A stretch of DNA of 43,568 bases, taken from NCBI RefSeq assembly GCF_001949145.1, contig NW_019091377.1, forward strand, positions 466,167 through 509,734. The letters are read 5' to 3'. Source of the stretch: Acanthaster planci. Lineage: Eukaryota; Echinodermata; Asteroidea; Valvatida; Acanthasteridae. This document shows positions 1-11,149 of this stretch, one piece after another (position 1 is the stretch's first letter; every line of letters begins with the position of its first letter). Under the pieces are notes generated by a model. The model was not told the DNA's origin. It worked only from the letters and a program-made list of their open reading frames with translations, and did no database searches. A program made the translations under genes and the position numbers.

Positions 1-82
1 GCGGGCACGCTGTCGCTAATTCCCGAATTACGGGTTGAATTGGAGCGATTATTCAAGAGCCTCGCAGGAGAGAGACAGAACG
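1..82 (+). CDS. Possible 3' part of a coding exon cut by the window edge
   Basis: Frame 1 is open from the first base and stops at a good splice donor (ACG then GTAAGGG at 83-89). It would encode about 27 residues with a leucine/arginine-rich, possibly helical stretch ending LFKSLAGERQN. No family is recognised. The downstream GC-rich sequence continues without a clear coding signal, which fits an intron following an exon. It could equally be 5' UTR or chance: a short open frame plus one donor is weak evidence. Confidence 0.18.
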
Positions 83-3000
83 GTAAGGGAAAAAAGCCTG
101 AAGTGGCAATGAATTGTAAATGGCACGCGGAGGTGAGCACTGCCAGGACTCGATGGATGCGGGAGGTGTACTGTGCTTTGGCCCCGGCGGTGCTGCCTAA
201 AGTCCCGTCACTGCCGTGCGGTGGTGCACGGCCCTGGACAAAATGAGTAACATTTTCCTGAGCGTTTCTCGGTGTAGTCTTTCGGATTTGCCGGACGGGG
301 AATTCGAAATGACCCATCTTTTGGCATGTCTTTTCCCCTTCTTCTATCTCCTTCTGAGATTTTTTTTAAAGCAATGTGGATCTGAGCACCGGGGGCTATA
401 GTTTGTGTCCCGAGCTTGAGCCTGGCCGACCAGAGGGGGGATCTGCTGGCTCCCTCGGGGAGTTGTGGAGCGTGGATCGAGCGGTGCGGCTCGGCACGCG
501 GTGTCGTGTTTCAAGAGGATGCTCCTTGTTTTCTGGCTTCGCGGCGGTTTGGCAGCACCTTCCTCTGTTGTTACATTTGGGGGGGGGAGCTACGCGGGAG
601 ATGGGGACCGGCCCCGGGCACTGTCTGTTGTCATTTTGTTGGTCGATTGCAAAGTCGTCTTAAGGCGGGCGGAAATTTGCAGGAGATGCAAATACGTGGA
701 CCAGCTCTGCATGATATTCCTCTGCCGAAGCGCTTGGAATTTGTGTTGTCCTTGTACGGTTGACCCGTAAAATTATCTGCATTTAGACAAGCTAGACTGT
801 CAACCTAGAATTTCTGTTCTGAAAAACGGCTAAGTTCCTGCTTTACGTTTCAGTCAGTATCATGCGAAGTAATGGTTAAACTACAACTTCAATTTAAATT
901 GGCAACTCTAACATTGGCCATTATTTGTAGCCGTTGTGTGGCATGCACGGGTTTATCCACTACGAACACAGGGCGAGGGTTCCCCTCGTTTTCTCTGTTT
1001 TGTCTGAATGACGCAATCTACATACAGAATTCGCATTTTGGCATGAACAGAAAAAAGCCCTTTTAAGCTTGTTACAGTTGAGCTTTGAAAACAAATAACA
1101 CTGCGTTCGATTTAGATGCTTCCATATTTATTTGAACAGATAAGCTCGGAAATAAGTGTTTTCCTTAGAAGTGTTCGTTAATACAAAGTGCTAAAACTCA
1201 TGTAGAAACTTCAATCCAAACCCAAGATCAAAAACGAGCTGCACGGTCTATTCTACAAAGACATGCGCCATCAGCGCAACTTCGACTTTCTTTTCCTGGC
1301 ACCTTTTACTAGCCCCATTCACCTCCATCTCTCTGACAAGGAGCAGACGAGCAAACACTCTCCGACCTATCAAGGAATCCTCATGCAGCGAGCACCCCCA
1401 TCCTATAGCAAGGAGACCGTGACTCAGGACAGCCAAGGGTCCTCAGCGTGCTATGCTCTGTCACCGACACTCCTCTGACCTGCTCTCTCTATCTCCCTCT
1501 CCCGTCCCTTCCCATCTCGGACACTTAAACACCTTCCCGTTCTCGTGGTCCACTCTACATGCATGTCCCCTGCAAAATGGTGCCCGAGTACCGGGCAGGC
1601 CATGCATCCCTAGTACGCTAGCCCGGTCATAAGCAAACAACCTCCTCCTTTTTTGCTAATAGAGCGTTACTGCGTGTCATCAGCGAGAGGGTGTTGCGGC
1701 ACCCAACGTAGAGATGGCATCTCTTACGCTGTGCAAATAGGAGCGTGCATTTGTAAGTCGCGGCAACCTTCTGTAATGCGTAGGGGTAAGATCTTGCTGA
1801 AATTCACGCGGCTTTTGAAGTCGATTCTGTAGCGGTCATAGTGCTCGGTCCGCGCGACACATCGCGGGTCCGTTTCACTGGTTTGCTAAGCCCACTGGTT
1901 TGTGCTTTAATAGCAGAAACAGACTACCAACGAAAAACATCACCATGTTTATACATGTCCATTTATGGTGTTGTTATTGGCTCTCAGATGAAATGTAGCT
2001 TACATGTTAAACTTACAGGGCATTTTTTTTCCCGAGTGACCACCCATGTAAGATTGGGGCTGTCATTATGCCCTTTTACAGATGCGGTTTCAACTATGCG
2101 ATGGAACTAAGTGAGGAATACGCTGAAAAACACGAGGGGGCGCAGTTCTAACTGTCGGCGCCATGGAAACAGTACGTCTCTATAGCCAACCACTCTACAA
2201 AAGCCACGGGATGAATTTAATGTAATATATCATAATGGACTGGTATGATAACCCAGGTGATGTCCCCTTGTTACGCTAGCACGGTAATTTGGAGCAGCGT
2301 GTACTTACTTCAATACAAATATCGAAATGTATTTATTATGTACGTACTTGCATATTAATTTACTGTATCCGAGTACATCATGATTTCGGTCAGGATGACC
2401 AACGCGACGGTTAACTTTTCGTGCCTAAGGAATACATTTTCTTTTTTTTTTGTTCACAATAATTTATGTTGTTATCTTTGTACAGGGTGTGCCAGTGATT
2501 CGGCTGCTTTGTTTGATGCGCGCTCGATGCTACTTCGCATTTTCCCTACAGTGGTGTCTAAAGCGCTTGTGGACCACGGCCGGTTATTCTGTCATCGCTG
2601 ATGATGATCAGACTGATCAGGCGATGATCGGACCAATCGGAGAGGAACACGACCCCCTAGGTTGTGGAGCGAAGCAAAGGGGGCCAGGGATTGTTGGAGC
2701 GGGCTGAGGGGGGGGGGAGTGGGGTCGCATTACATTCCGTCTGACTGGCTCCTTTGATGCCCGCTGCAGGTCTCCACGAAAAAAACAGAGCGCGAATGGA
2801 GAGCGGCGCGGATGCATTAAGCCGGGGTGGGAACGCGCGGTCTGCTAGGCAGAATTCGGTTCCGGGATCTGTAGAGCCAGGCCGTGCTGTGAGGGTTTTT
2901 CCACGAGCGGAAGTCGGTTGTTTGGAGCCATAATACCTGCCCCGAGCTCTTAAAGGCTGGGCTGAATGTTTGCAGAAACGCGGTGCCTTTTTTTTTCTTT

Positions 3001-3420
3001 TGTGTTTTTTTTAGTATAGAAAGACAAAAAATATAAAGCAGCCTTTTTGTAAAATGATAGGGTGAACGTTTGTTGAAATATTATCCGAGTTTTGGCATGA
3101 ATTTCAATGATTATGAGAATAAGCAAGTGTTGGCGTGTTGTAAGTTTGCAAAATTTGTGCACAGCAAGAAAAGAAATAAATTGGAAGTTTGAAGTAGTAT
3201 AATTATCCAGGTAATGAAAAACGATCAAAACTCAAGAAAATAAGGAGAATTGTGTTTATTATCACCCAACTCTTAGGGACAGAAATGTATAAAGGTCGCG
3301 AGGTTCTTTGTCAGTCGTCTTGTTATTTTGTTGGCGATGCTTCATTAAAACCAGACACATACCCGGACGAAGCTGCAGAGATGATCAACCGTTGCGATCT
3401 ATTCTTGAACAACACCGCAG
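83..3420. other. Non-coding stretch, patchily GC-rich, no gene seen
   Basis: Positions 380-680 and 2560-2960 are richer in G and C, with runs such as a 10-G run near 2709. The rest is AT-rich. Open frames here (up to about 115 codons) overlap one another in several frames, have no recognisable domains and lack paired splice signals. I treat them as chance. The GC-rich blocks could belong to a promoter or intron of a gene lying to the left, but nothing in the window shows this. Confidence 0.4.
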
Positions 3421-3424
3421 CAAG

Positions 3425-3556
3425 GTGCAAGCAAGAAGAACAGAAGAGAAAAAAGGGTTAAAAAAGAGAGAAGGGTTAAAAAAAGAAAAGAAAAAGGGTT
3501 TAAAAAAAGAAAGGTTTAGAAAAAGGAAGAAGGGTTAAAAAAGAAAAAGGGAAAAA
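3425..3556 (+). repeat. Purine tract with scattered GGGTTA hexamers
   Basis: About 130 bases are almost entirely A and G on this strand. Degenerate units of the form AAGGGTTAAAAAAGA recur several times, so GGGTTA appears repeatedly (for example near 3454, 3473 and 3532). The GGG runs are too far apart for a compact G-quadruplex. It is a simple-sequence microsatellite, not a telomere array: the hexamers are not contiguous. Confidence 0.7.
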
Positions 3557-6530
3557 ACGTTGCCCGAGGTAGGCAAGGCGCGGCCAGACGTAAGGGCAAG
3601 GTGTCTACTTTCCACGATGGGCTGTGCACGGCTTGCACGCACGCTGTGCTCGGCTTGCATGGGAGGCATGCATGCTTCGGGCTGTTGAGGCGGTACCTCG
3701 GGGCCAGCCAGCCGTCCTTGTTACGGTGGTAATCTGAAGAACCTCACCGCTGCCGGGGGGGGAGGGGAAACAACCCGAGAATCGCTAGGAAAACTGAGCA
3801 CAGAGACTGGGACAAAATCAGATTATCAAGCGGCCGAAACGGATAAACCCTCTTTCACACATGAAGAATAAATTTGAGTGATTAGTTTCATTGTACTAGC
3901 CAATTTTATCCTGGAAGATTGCGAACATTTCTTTCACTGCTTCGAGACAGTAGAGGGCGCAATGTAGCAATTACTGCGCATGACTAATAACTGTTATCGA
4001 TGTGCATCTTATTGTTCTCATGCGACTTGGCCCATGTGACATGAGAACATGGGTTCAAATTCAGCCAGTTGGTCATGCCGTCACACAATATCAGGCCGAC
4101 AATGTCGTCTGGTACCCGCGTTTCTTTCGACTCAAGATCCCCAAGCAAGGTTCGTACTCTCACTCTATAGACGATAACCCGTGAATCCATCAGCGTACAT
4201 GTGTAATATACCAGAATGAATTTGATGCTGTGTGTTTTTGCCTCGCAAATTCTCCTATGTGCGTTATCCGAGACGACTCCTCTTCTACACTTAAAAAAAA
4301 AATAGGTGTAAACACCACGTGGACTCAACTGTGAACCAATCACCTATGCACAGTGACAGATCGTTTGCTTTGAAGGTTCCACAATTATGTACGTAGTAAA
4401 GCTATGTCCAGAAAGGAGCATTAACGTCTACAGCTACGGCTGTTCGGTGAAATGGCAGCAACTGAAGTCATAGCCACGAAATGCACCGACTTCAAAGATG
4501 GCGGAATGTAAGAAGACGGTGGCGGATGTGATGTAAAGTGCAGTGGATGTGAGGATACGAAGCTGTCGACGCCACTGTTTTTCATTACAAAAGGCTTAAA
4601 TCCACAGTTTTTTTTACCACAGCTTTGTGACATATTGAAGGCCCAATGTAATTTGAATCAGTTTCCTTTGAAGCATAGTCTGTACGTGCAATGGCATGGC
4701 TGGTTCTCATAACGCGATATTTTACCCTCCGGCCACTAGCGACAAGCACGATAAAACAATACCGAGATAACGAAAAACTCGAGATGCTATCAACGCATTC
4801 CAATTTCCCCCCGAACCTCGATACAGTTCAATTTCGCGCCCAAACCCGGGGACTGAAGAAGAAAGCGCGCCAAAATGAAGCGGGTCATATTGCAGTTGGG
4901 CGTCGTTTGAATCTCACCACATTGCGCTGGAGGGATTGCCAAAGTGTGTGTGATTGTGTGTGGACATGTCCAGCGGTCGCATCTCATACTCTTCCGCTTT
5001 CGTCCTCATATTTTTTTTAGTTATTGTTTTTGCTTCTCTTATCAATCCATCTTCAAGTTTATGAAGGCTCTTTTCCTGAAGCGATTGCCGCGAGAAAAAT
5101 TTCAGTAAGTTAATAACGTCAGTTTGCATACGTTACTGCGTTATATCTTTGCCGCTTGGGCTACGTGGGATAGGCTTAAAATAGTTTGAATTAAGCGAGC
5201 GCACGCCGTCAAGATGTTTCTAAAACAAACGAAAAGTTGCTTTGAGCAGCTCAATACCGGTATATTTCTATTAATTTTATCCATTCGGTTCAACGACCCG
5301 AGAGCATTACGCTGTTTGAATCATTAATTTTTACTGCTGCACAAATGCCTGTTTTAGCTGTTGTTTGTATCTTGTCAGTCTCTCGGATACTGAGGATGAA
5401 TTTGGGATTCATTCATGCATTTCTCAGCTTCATGCACTCGGCACATGGTTGTCATTTTGGAGGGAGAGTTTGTGAGCCGCCGGAAAGCAAATCAATCGAT
5501 GAGCGCTGTAAGAAAAAATAATAAAGCTGACACGCAATTTACACACGCAACTCAGAACTTATCCCGCCTTCAAGAAAGGAAGGAGAAGAAAAATAACCTG
5601 GGCGAAGAGCAGCTTGACGAGACCCCTGGAATGGGTTTGTTCGCTTGCCCGCATGGCATGGCCAGCACTATCATGCGAGTTCATTTCTCACGGCTGGCGA
5701 GCCCATCACCGCCTGCAACGCCACACGCCCGACTGCCGATTTTTGGTTATAAATCCTCCGATTTTTGTCATCCTAATTGACGCATTATCGTGGCGAAATT
5801 GGAAAATAACAAGTGATCCGGACCCATCCAGCCATGCGTGGATGCGCCGATCTATACCTCGGCGGTAGTATTTTCATATACCGTTTGTTGGTGATGAATT
5901 TGTTTTTTCTTGATTCAGTCTCTCTCTCTCTGTCTTTGCCGGAGCGGGATGGGAACTTGCCGGTTCACCGGCCATACTTGCTGCGATCTTCGCAGTGGGA
6001 CGGGATGAGCAGTTTCTACCGGCCCCGAGCAGCCCGTGCGTGCCGCCGAAAACATTTTAGCGCCCCGTTTGACCGCGGGCGGTGCAGCTGTAACGATTTT
6101 GTGCAGGGGAGGGAAAAGGTGTGGATATTTTAGCGGAATGATATTTTTCCAGAAAGGGCCCTGTGTTTTTTTCTGCTCGGCGTTTGTAACTCCCTACGGG
6201 CGATGCGTAATGGGATGCACAGCTTTGACGGCTATTTTGCTCCCTCCCGTCATTGCGTATTATTCAATATCTCCCAACATAAAACCTGTCACTCTCATGT
6301 TGTGGGCGAACTTTTTTCAAGGTGAGACTTGCACTGCTCTGTACACAAAAGATCTCTCATGGCAAGCCTGATGTACCAAAAAGGTGTCTCTAAATTCCTT
6401 GCAAAAATGTGTCAGAACAATAGTATCCCTTAAACTGTAACCTTCAGTTTTGGGATATCTACAGACACATGTCAACTGAAGTGGGAAGTTTCAAGTCCAT
6501 GTAGTAATTTTTTGTTCACAGTTGAGTCGA
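3557..6530. other. Intergenic stretch without a supported gene
   Basis: It holds short GC-rich patches (3570-3740 and 5600-6120), a (TC)n run near 5919-5933 and AT-rich spacers. Near 4048 there is a B-box-like GGGTTCAAATTC without a convincing A box. The open frames are short, overlapping and without domains. Confidence 0.4.
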
Positions 6531-6559
6531 GGTTTAAAAAGCGTGCAACTCCTCGATTG

Positions 6560-6680
6560 AAAGCTGTATTGCTCGACTCCCGTACGTTTGCTGTAGGGCC
6601 TCACCAAAAATGTATCGGGTTCGAATCTCTCGCCCGTCGCCATGAGGTGATTCGTAGAGTACTTGCCCATTCTACGGAGC
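6560..6680 (+). repeat. Possible degraded tRNA-derived SINE
   Basis: A strong RNA polymerase III B-box-like sequence, CGGGTTCGAATCTC, lies near 6616-6629. The expected A box upstream is poor (GCTGTAGGG near 6589). It may be the remains of a tRNA-derived element. Without the A box the call is weak. Confidence 0.25.
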
Positions 6681-6782
6681 AGAAGTTTAACAGCATTTAG
6701 TTAACCTTACCACGGCGTTTTTATGATCAAAATAGACCTACTTTCTACCCATGAATTTGTTTGAGATTAATGAACGGGAGTT

Positions 6783-7030
6783 TTAGGTCTTGCAGCTTCG
6801 TGTTGGCGTAGTGGTTCTTTCCTCGCCTTCCACCTCTGCGGTCCGGGTTCGATTGGGTTTTTCAGTTCCAGCCTGATTTTGTGAGTTTTACCCAGAATCC
6901 TCCTCTGGGTTTTTCCCCCAGCTCTGAAACTGTAACTGCTTCGCTTTGTGTCCTTTCTGCAAGTTGGTGTGACGTTTCCCAGGTTACATTCTTTCTTAGG
7001 GCTTTCGTATAGGTCTGTGCCAACTGCATT
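6783..7030 (+). mobile_element. tRNA-derived SINE copy
   Basis: An A-box-like TTGGCGTAGTGGTT (about 6803-6816) is followed by a B-box-like CGGGTTCGATTGGG (about 6844-6857), at a spacing normal for a tRNA promoter. After the tRNA-like head comes a body (TTCAGTTCCAGCCTGA..., then CTCTGAAACTGTAACTGC and TTTGTGTCCTTTC). The body shares words with the copy at 9835-10020, notably TTGTGTC followed by TTTC and CTCTGAA/CTCTGAAC. There is no coding capacity. The right end is uncertain. Confidence 0.6.
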
Positions 7031-7099
7031 TTGGTGCAAGGAAATACTGGAATGCTATACAACAGTCGCAACACTTTCTTAATAAACAGCACTGTTTGT

Positions 7100-9460
7100 C
7101 TGTGAAATGTTGTGCTTTTATTTCCTTGTGCATACCAAAACCATTGTTACCTCGTTGTGAAATTGTTTATCGGCGTTTTGTTTAACTGGTGTAAGAAATC
7201 ACTGTTGTGTAGCTAATTATGGAATCTCGACAAAAGATGGCGCTGTTGATGTTATAGCTCTACGACATTGAACTTGACACGTGGACACAGCCGTCAGTTG
7301 CTTTACACCACAAAGCCGCTGCCAAAAAGTGAATCAGGGACTATGGCTGTCATAGACATGACAGTGCTTGCAATAGACGTAGCCCTAGCACTGAAGCCCG
7401 TTTGGGACTCGGCTTTACACATTACGGTAATTAAATACAGACACAGCTTTTTCCATAAAGATGCTTCGTGCATGGAGACAATTCTCCCTAGGCCCTACTG
7501 TATTTTCCACACGTCACATTTCTCCCTGTTTAAAATAGGAAGTTATCAGGCCGATAATGGAGCACTGCGAACATCCGTACGAAAAAACGGTGCTAAAACT
7601 AGCTTAACGAAAGCATTTACCCACAGAATGTGGTATGCTGTGTACAAAATGTCATGTATTGCTGATAGGTTGCCCACTTTGCTCACTTTTGTAATTAGCT
7701 TCTCGATTTTAGAATATTATTCAATCGGACTTCTTACATTTCTGCAAACATTGTGACAGTTTCTTTTTAAGCAGTGACATCACTCTGTTGTCATTTTACA
7801 AAGTGTCGTGTCTGTCTTACTCACATGTTTTTTTTAGTATCTTGGTTGTCAAAATAATTATGTCCAAAGCGAAAGATATGTTAATGCCATACACGCGCCT
7901 TGACCAAATCTCGGCACAGAACACGCGCCCACGCTACTGAGATCATTGTATCGAGACGTCCGGCAGTGTCAATCCTGAAAAGGATGACCAATGTCAACAT
8001 TTTTTTTTCCAATCCAAACACCATAGACAGTTGAACAGACTGACCTTTGCTCTACCTAACGCCCTTGTTTTTCTTCCCCCAGAATCCACGTACGTGACAT
8101 TTGTCAGTCTGCGTGTGTTTGTGAACGCGGTTTATTTTGGACTGGCATGTTTCCATGATCTGTTGGGGAAAATTATATTTGCATCGGTCTTGCACATCGG
8201 CTTGTTTAATCATTTATGGAATAGGGATATAGCATGTGTAAAGAGATTTTCTGTATAAATTCTGATATTTATGATGAAACAAAAGAGCTATTCAGAGTGG
8301 CAATTCCTGCTTAGGCCAACACTACAGGACACCCCAAAGGGGACACAGTGACCTCTCGGGGAGCTGTCCAGCATTTCTCTCCCACGACCACAGGAAGGAG
8401 CCACAGAGACAAACTAGGGGCGCGCACGTCACACACACACCCTCAAGGACCCCGCCAACAGCCTCGTCTCAAGCTCAGCCTTCGATCCATGTATACCCAC
8501 GTTGCGCGAGCGGATGCGCCCCCCCCCCCTTTCACAGACTTCCATTGACCGGGCAAGACCACCCTTTGGGGTTAGCCCCGGGCCGTGGCAGGTCCCCCGT
8601 CAGGGATGGGCTGGGAAGATGGTCCACACGCGTTGACCGGTGATGACCAGGCGTATGCGTCCCCTGGGGCTGAAATGTGTCACCGTATTGCATTATTATT
8701 GTGCATATTCCTGCTTGGAAAGCTTTAGGCCCATGCCTAAAATGACACTAAAATTTCTCCCCTCTGTTTGTCAGTGTACTGTAAGATAATATCACTCATA
8801 CTTTTTTTTTCTTGCTGATCTTATAAACTCGCTGTCCGCATCTTTTTTTTTTACTTCAGCATTTGCAGCTATTTAAAAGGAATACACTTTATATGTCTTT
8901 GTGCCGTCGTCATCGTTCGTTGTCTACAGTGGAGTGGGAAAGTCACACATTGTCCCAACTTGTGTAACTTGTGAAGTTCCAGTGTACAAACAAAACTCCA
9001 ATTTCCCAATACAACTTGCAGAGCCGCGAGTCCAACGTTGAGAAGACATCGCGGGTTCACATACTACATAGGGATTCATCATTCCTGTGTTTTACTCTAC
9101 CACTAGTACGCTTTGCAAACAGCACGTTGGCATCGGTGGTATAAATGTTGCTGTTGTTCCACTTTGTCATGCTGAAGTCGGCGAGGGTTTAAAGGAAGAA
9201 TATGTTAGAGGAAGAGGACAGATCGTCTTTAGGTTTGAGCGTGAAGGTTTCTAGTTGGCCATGCCGACCAGAGAACTCGCTACCAGATAACACTTTTATT
9301 TTATGACGAGAGATGTACAGACCGGGGATTCCAGCCCCTCGGTCCTACCGTCTGGTGATCAGATGTTCCCCATCAGGTTCCCTCCCCTCCCTGCTGGCCC
9401 GGCAATCCTCCAAGGTTGCAGGCGATGGGCCGTCCCGTTTCCCTCCTCGCCGGCAGGGGG
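7100..9460. other. Intergenic stretch without a supported gene
   Basis: The longest open frame here (7268-7756, plus) has no recognisable domain, no good splice context and no conserved motif, so I leave it out. A GC-rich block at 8330-8690 with a 12-C run near 8520 and words such as ACCCCAAAGGGG and CTTTGGGG looks repeat-derived, but I cannot name it. Confidence 0.4.
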
Positions 9461-9467
9461 CCCAACG

Positions 9468-9489
9468 TCGTGTCCTTCGGAGGACACGA
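9468..9489 (+). other. Perfect 8-bp hairpin with a TTCGGA loop
   Basis: TCGTGTCC at 9468-9475 and GGACACGA at 9482-9489 are exact reverse complements around TTCGGA. The hairpin sits in a GC-rich segment (9330-9520). The segment is followed by AATTAACGCCTCATTATC and CTAATTGACAGATG, which contain homeodomain-type TAAT cores. A function as an RNA hairpin or a regulatory site is only a possibility. Confidence 0.45.
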
Positions 9490-9683
9490 CCGGCTTGCCG
9501 CGGTACTGTGGTCCCGTAATCGCCGAGCAATTAACGCCTCATTATCTCGTTAGGCTGGCCCTAATTGACAGATGAGGTTGTTACTCTGGAGTGTCTGACG
9601 TGCCAGCGTGGTTCCACCATACCCTGCGAGGACTCTACCTCGTAGCTGCTCTCTGCTTCATGGTTCCAATTTACGTTTTTCCC

Positions 9684-9723
9684 AATTTTGAAAAAAAAAG
9701 CCAAAAAATGGCTTTTTCAAAAT
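9684..9723. repeat. AT-rich hairpin with GCCA/TGGC core
   Basis: TTTTGAAAAAAAAAGCCA is followed within five bases by TGGCTTTTTCAAAA, giving a long imperfect hairpin. It is immediately left of the SINE copy at 9835 and may be the end of a small palindromic element. There is no coding potential. Confidence 0.4.
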
Positions 9724-9834
9724 GGAAGAGCAACAGTGGAAATTTTTGCAGGTTGGTTTGGAATCGTTTTAACTTCCAATCGGTAAAGAGACTTTGTAAG
9801 CATTTGAAAGTTCTGTTTTTTTATCAATGGTGTA

Positions 9835-10020
9835 CTCTACCTTTGAGACGTGGTGTTTAATTCCATACTCTCTGTGACTGGGGTTCGAATCCAACTCAGG
9901 CCAATATGTGGATTTGAGTTTTGAGCCCCTGCCTGTTTTGGTACATTTTTTTCTAGAATTTCAATCTTTGTGTCTTTTCATTTAGTGTTTTTCTTCAAGC
10001 TCTAACTCTGAACATTTTTC
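9835..10020 (+). mobile_element. tRNA-derived SINE copy, same family as the one in the WD40 gene
   Basis: A B box, GGGGTTCGAATCC (about 9881-9893), follows a decayed A-box region (GACGTGGTGTTTAATTCC). The sequence right after the B box (ACTCAGGCCAATATGTGGAT then TTGAGTTTT) matches the minus-strand copy at 23813-23960 (ACTCAGGCAAACATGTGGAT), so both descend from one element. The tail ends in CTCTAACTCTGAACA. The 42-bp CCAAT array starts shortly after it. Confidence 0.65.
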
Positions 10021-10059
10021 TCCTTTCAATGGGCTTTATCATTGTCACGTCGAATTACC

Positions 10060-10262
10060 GTTCCGGTTACAATTCTCGACAGCCAATCACGATGATCCCT
10101 TGTGCCAGTTAAACTTCTTGATAGCCAATCACATTGATGCATCGTGCCGGTTACAACTCTCGACGCCCAATCACATTGATCCCCTGTGCCAGTTACAATT
10201 CTCGACAACCAATCACGATGATGCCCTGTGCCCGTAACGATTGCAGCAGCCAATAACTTTGG
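10060..10262 (+). repeat. 42-bp minisatellite with a CCAAT box in every unit
   Basis: About five units of 42 bp carry the consensus (C/A)TTCTCGACAGCCAATCAC followed by (G/A)(A/T)TGATCCC(C/T)TGTGCC(A/G)GTTA. CCAAT pentamers begin at 10083, 10125, 10167, 10209 and 10250, so the spacing is 42, 42, 42 and 41 bp. Most are in the favourable context (R)RCCAATCA for NF-Y. On the minus strand the array gives an open frame with a 14-residue repeat, but that is a by-product of the 42-bp (3 x 14) period. Whether it acts as a promoter or enhancer is not shown: no gene start is recognised nearby. Confidence 0.9.
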
Positions 10263-10509
10263 ATTTTTCAACCGCGGTAATCAGCCGTAGCCATAGGTTG
10301 GCTCGTTATCAAAGTGTTAGGTTTTTTGTCGCCACAACAAAATTGAAACCCACGCCCGACCTTTGACCCTGACCGTTCATACTGCACTTTTTCAGTCAAT
10401 GTTTTTAGAAGTCACAGATGTCCCGTTTCAAAGTAACTTGAAAGACGAGCCTGCAAAATAAATCACCCATAAAGATGACCTCTTGGAACCGAGTTCATCT
10501 TTCGGGGGA

Positions 10510-10600
10510 GCCAAGTTATCCCTTACCCCTCGCCGAATTCGAACCCAGCACAAATAAATTACAAATTCGACTTCAGTTCCCACCAGCGTAATTTATTTCC
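10510..10600 (-). repeat. Possible SINE fragment, minus strand
   Basis: On the minus strand CTGGGTTCGAATTCGG (about 10533-10548) resembles a polymerase III B box. ACGCTGGTGGGAACTG upstream on that strand resembles a decayed A box at a plausible spacing. There is no matching body with the better SINE copies, so the call is weak. Confidence 0.3.
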
Positions 10601-10914
10601 GAACCTTCTTCGGTACTCGGCGGGAATACCGCGAATACCGCTTTCACGCCCGGGGTTGGGGTGGTGTGTGCTAAGGGTGGTGGCCCCGGGTCGGTGGCGC
10701 GTCATTCGGCTGCGTCCTCTGCAACCCCCCGGTGGCACGATGGTCCCTCTTGCGTGGAACCTCTGCGGGCCTGGGACCCGTTATGAACCCAGTATACACC
10801 GCTTGGGAAATACAAATGTCGCATACCTTGCATAGGCACCGAGGCTTTTGTTTCAACCTATGCAATGTCTTGGGTACACCATTCCTCTGAATGTTTAGTA
10901 CATTGAAGATACTG

Positions 10915-11144
10915 CATTGCAAAAACTCTTGATGTTCAAAAAAATACTTCTTGGTATTTTCAGATGACTACACCAAATTTGTTACTTTAACACCACTGTT
11001 GTTACTTTGTACACCTATAAGTGTTACCATGCACTGGAAGTTATTCAAAGTAACACCAACAGTGTTGAAATAACATCAATCATTGTAACACTGGTGAAAA
11101 GTGTTGGCATGGTCCTCTGATAACACTGGGTTTTTTTTGCAGTG
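10915..11144. mobile_element. Miniature CACTG-ended element (CACTA-like MITE)
   Basis: The left end CATTGCAAAAACTC and the right end GGGTTTTTTTTGCAGTG are near-perfect inverted repeats of the form CACTGCAAAAA. The 230-bp interior has no coding frame and is full of alternating GTGTTAC/GTAACAC words (for example GTAACACCAACAGTGTTG). CACTG termini are usual for animal EnSpm/CACTA non-autonomous elements. A clean target-site duplication is not visible, so the superfamily call is tentative. Confidence 0.55.
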
Positions 11145-11149
11145 TGTTT

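Noticed and set aside
3425-3556. Interstitial telomere array
   Set aside because: GGGTTA units are not contiguous and are separated by variable purine runs.
7268-7756. A 162-codon plus-strand frame
   Set aside because: No motif, no paralogue in the window, and no supporting signals.
10026-10271. Minus-strand frame with a 14-residue repeat (VTGT...DWLSR)
   Set aside because: It is the translation of a 42-bp minisatellite whose period is a multiple of three, so no stop arises. There are no start or splice signals and no known family.
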